DNA of 64,000 nt from Coffea arabica (Eukaryota > Streptophyta > Magnoliopsida > Gentianales > Rubiaceae). The notes below the pieces were generated by a model that saw nothing but the letters and a program-made list of their open reading frames with translations, ran no database searches and was not told where the DNA came from. Positions within the stretch are counted from its first letter, which is position 1, and every line of letters begins with the position of its first letter. The stretch is taken from contig NC_092322.1 of the NCBI RefSeq assembly GCF_036785885.1, forward strand, positions 21,412,466-21,476,465, written 5' to 3'. Positions 61,471 through 64,000 of the stretch are shown here, piece by piece. Both the position numbers and the translations under genes were made by a program.

Positions 61471-62260
61471 AAGATTATTTACTCTGGTCCTAATTTTCTA
61501 TTGTTTTGTAAGCCATCGAAGAAGAATTCTCGATAGAAACTAAAGCCCATCACTGTTCCTTCAAGACATTTCGGTAGAAAGGATTTTTGCTGCTTGAAGG
61601 CTGACTCTCCTCTGGTGTATAATTCAATTGATATCAAAAAAAAATTCAAAAAGAAACAGACTTCCAACTCATAACCTTGCAATTGAAAGTGAAGATAATT
61701 TGTATATGTATTATCAGAAAAAGATTGTCAGTGACCAAAAAGTTGATAGACAATCAACAAGATAGTCAGCATCATGTTACAGTAGTTTTTTCTATGGTGT
61801 TTTCTTAACCAATGATCAATGATAGCCAGTAGGTTAGATTCTCCTCCTTTGCTATGTGGAGAGTAAAGAATTGGGCAAGAAGCCATGAAGTTTTAAGATG
61901 CGTTAAGAAAAGAGAGGTAGATGCGTGTTTATAGGAAATTAACTTTTTCAGTAGAAAAACTTCTTTCTACATGTTAAGCGAACCAAACAGCTAAAATTAA
62001 GGAAAATGTTTTCCAAAAAATATTTTCAGTCGAAATAAGCAGACCCTTAGTTCACTTTTTCCTCTTTAGGGGTTAAGAGTGAGGTATGTTGATATTCTAT
62101 ATAAGGTTAAAATTTTCTATACTTAAGCTATCGTGTACATATATTGGCTTCCTTCTACAGCTTATGAGGTCAAGATAAATGAACAGAAATTTACTTGAAT
62201 CTTCCCATCGCCATTAGATGTTCCTTCATTTATTGTAAAATGTTATGAAACAATTAAAAG

Positions 62261-64000
62261 TGTGGATGTCCATTTGTATTCTCAAAAGGACTAATTTATA
62301 ATTCATTGATCCCAAGGGGATTAATTTATAATTCATTGCTACATTATGTAAAGGAATTACAATGGATGAACGGTTTCAATTCATAAACCCATTCATATAT
62401 TGGAAGAACCGTTTCATAGACTATTTATGTTCTTGTAGTAATGAGTGTTTAATAGAATTGATGTACCTTTAATTTTGTAGTACCTATATATAGAGGCACT
62501 TTGGCAAGAGAGTACTTTTGTATTAGTTGGAATAATAAGAAAATCATTCTCCATTTCTCTACTCATTTCCCTAATATTTTAATTCATATTATAATATTTC
62601 ATTTTATTAATTTTATAACACGTTATCAGCACGAGTCTCTATGTTTTAGCAAAAAGGTAAAAACGGAGCCTCTACTTTAAGTAAAAGTGAAACACGAGAT
62701 TCTGCTAAAATTCTGTTCATGATTTGTTTTTTGGGCAACTTCTGTCTACTTATTGAGATAAATATCTTACTCATAAATTTATTTTAATTTCTTATGGCTA
62801 ACCTTACAAAACAAGAGTTCATATCTCTTGATATTTCTGAAAAAAATTATTTATCATGAGTATTGGATGTTGAAATTCATCTTGAGGCAATGGATCTCGG
62901 TAATACTATTGTTGAAAAGAATGAATCTTCAAACCAAGACCGTGTCAAGGTTATGATTTTCCTTCGTTATCATTTAGATAAAGAATTAAAAATAGAGTAT
63001 CTTACTGTCAAAAATTCTCTTGTCCTTTGAAGAGATTTGAAAGAAAGATTCGACCACCTGAAATTAGTAGTTCTTCCAAAGGCCCAATATGATTGACTTC
63101 ACTTACGGCTATAAGATTTTAAATCTGTTAATGAATATAATTCAGTCATGTTCAGAATTACTTCTCAATTATCATTATGTGGCGAAAAAATCACTGATAA
63201 AGATATGTTAGAGAAAACACTTTCTACTTTTCATGTCTCTAAATGCTCCTGCAGCAGCAATATCGAAAAAAAAGATTTAAAAAATATTCTGAACTTATTG
63301 CATGTCTTTTTTTGGCTGAACAAAATAATGAATTATTACTGAAAAATCATGAATCCCGATCAACTAGAGCAAGTCCATTCCCTGAAGCAAATGTGACTCA
63401 ATTTCAAAATTCTAGTTAAAGTCTTGGACATGGCCGTAAAGGTGATCGTGGAGGAGGCCGTGGACGTGGCCGTGGATGTGATCGTAGTAAATTTGTGTGT
63501 CGTGAAAATTATAACCATGACAAACAATAAAATATTACCCAAAAGAGAAATAATAACTACGATTAGAAAAATGGAGAAAAGAAAGTTTATGAAGAAAAAT
63601 GCTACCGGTGTGATATGGAAGGTCATTGGTCCCATACCTGTCGTACGACTGGGCATTTTGTGGACCTCTATAAAGCATTATTGAAAAAGAAAGACAAAAG
63701 TGTGAAGACAAATTTCATTGATCAAAAGAATAATTATGATGATGGTGATGATGCTGATATGACACACTTCGATGTAGCTGATTTTTTTGAGCATCCTGAA
63801 GATGTCAACAAATATCCTATGATTCTTTAGATATTTTTATGATATTTTATATCTTTTATGTAATTTTCTTTCTATTTAATATTTATTTTTACATCTTTAT
63901 TAATATTTATTTTTGTTTGAAAATTTCTTCCTGAAGAAGAAATCGATGTCAAATATTTGGAATTAAATAATAGTGATAATGATATTTGTCTTATTGATAG
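62261..64000 (+). mobile_element. Ty1/copia retrotransposon, 5' part, runs off the window
   Basis: A probable LTR (62261-62620) starts TGTGGATGTCC and ends TTTATAACA, with a TATA-like ctatatatag near 62489-62498. It is followed at once by cgttatcagcacgag, a primer-binding-type sequence common in plant copia elements. A decayed gag follows, and the remainder lies beyond the window. The LTR start is chosen by its TG and is approximate because the partner LTR is outside. Confidence 0.75.
62795..63829 (+). pseudogene. Ty1/copia gag with intact zinc knuckle
   Basis: The start at 62795 encodes MANLTKQEFISLDISEKNYL, typical of copia gag N termini. In-frame stops occur near 62858 and later (63028, 63094, 63109). 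An 'RGGGRGRGRG' basic run near 63445 precedes a CX2CX4HX4C zinc knuckle (63600-63641) and a continuous tail that ends at 63829. The frame shifts between these blocks. Gag packages element RNA; this copy cannot make the whole protein. Confidence 0.8.

Overview
The window is nuclear DNA from a dicot plant. The evidence is AT-rich sequence, spliced genes with GT-AG introns, a plant P-class PPR gene, a papain-type protease of the plant XCP group, an Arabidopsis PTP1-like phosphatase, and plant hAT, Mutator, PIF/Harbinger, Stowaway, Ty3/gypsy and Ty1/copia elements. A woody asterid is a plausible guess, but nothing here proves the species.

Layout. 1-8227: a short, internally deleted LTR retrotransposon on the minus strand, split at its primer-binding site by a 5.7-kb hAT transposon (1747-7492) with a nearly complete transposase gene. 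8228-11844: repeat-rich spacer ending in a 981-bp Mutator-type foldback element with a perfect 9-bp target duplication. 11940-13823: an intact, intronless PPR gene. 14346-16325: two nested inverted-repeat elements. 19843-21539: exon-like blocks of a decayed gene, followed by a PIF/Harbinger element (21604-22773). 23600-26456: a hAT deletion derivative. 27301-31180 and 34990-40484: two very long solo LTRs of one family, each with its own 5-bp target duplication. 32647-43935: a nest in which a small hAT contains a chromodomain Ty3/gypsy element, which contains the second solo LTR. 44358-46420: an intact four-exon XCP-like cysteine protease (minus). 48188-58172: an eight-exon protein tyrosine phosphatase (minus) whose introns hold several MITEs and whose fifth exon has an apparent 1-bp deletion. 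58453-62050: Harbinger-like and palindromic MITE material. 62261-64000: the 5' end of a decayed Ty1/copia element that runs off the window.

Three cellular genes look real: PPR, XCP-like protease and PTP1-like phosphatase. They show no functional link to one another and sit as islands in layered transposons. The window's main content is an insertion history that can be read from matching target-site duplications at five nested or tandem junctions. I found no bacterial-type operon, CRISPR array, or clearly new gene system. The most useful observations are the exact nesting, the hAT families with GAGCTCG-rich ends, the PTP frameshift and decoy splice acceptor, and the inverted Stowaway pair in a PTP intron.
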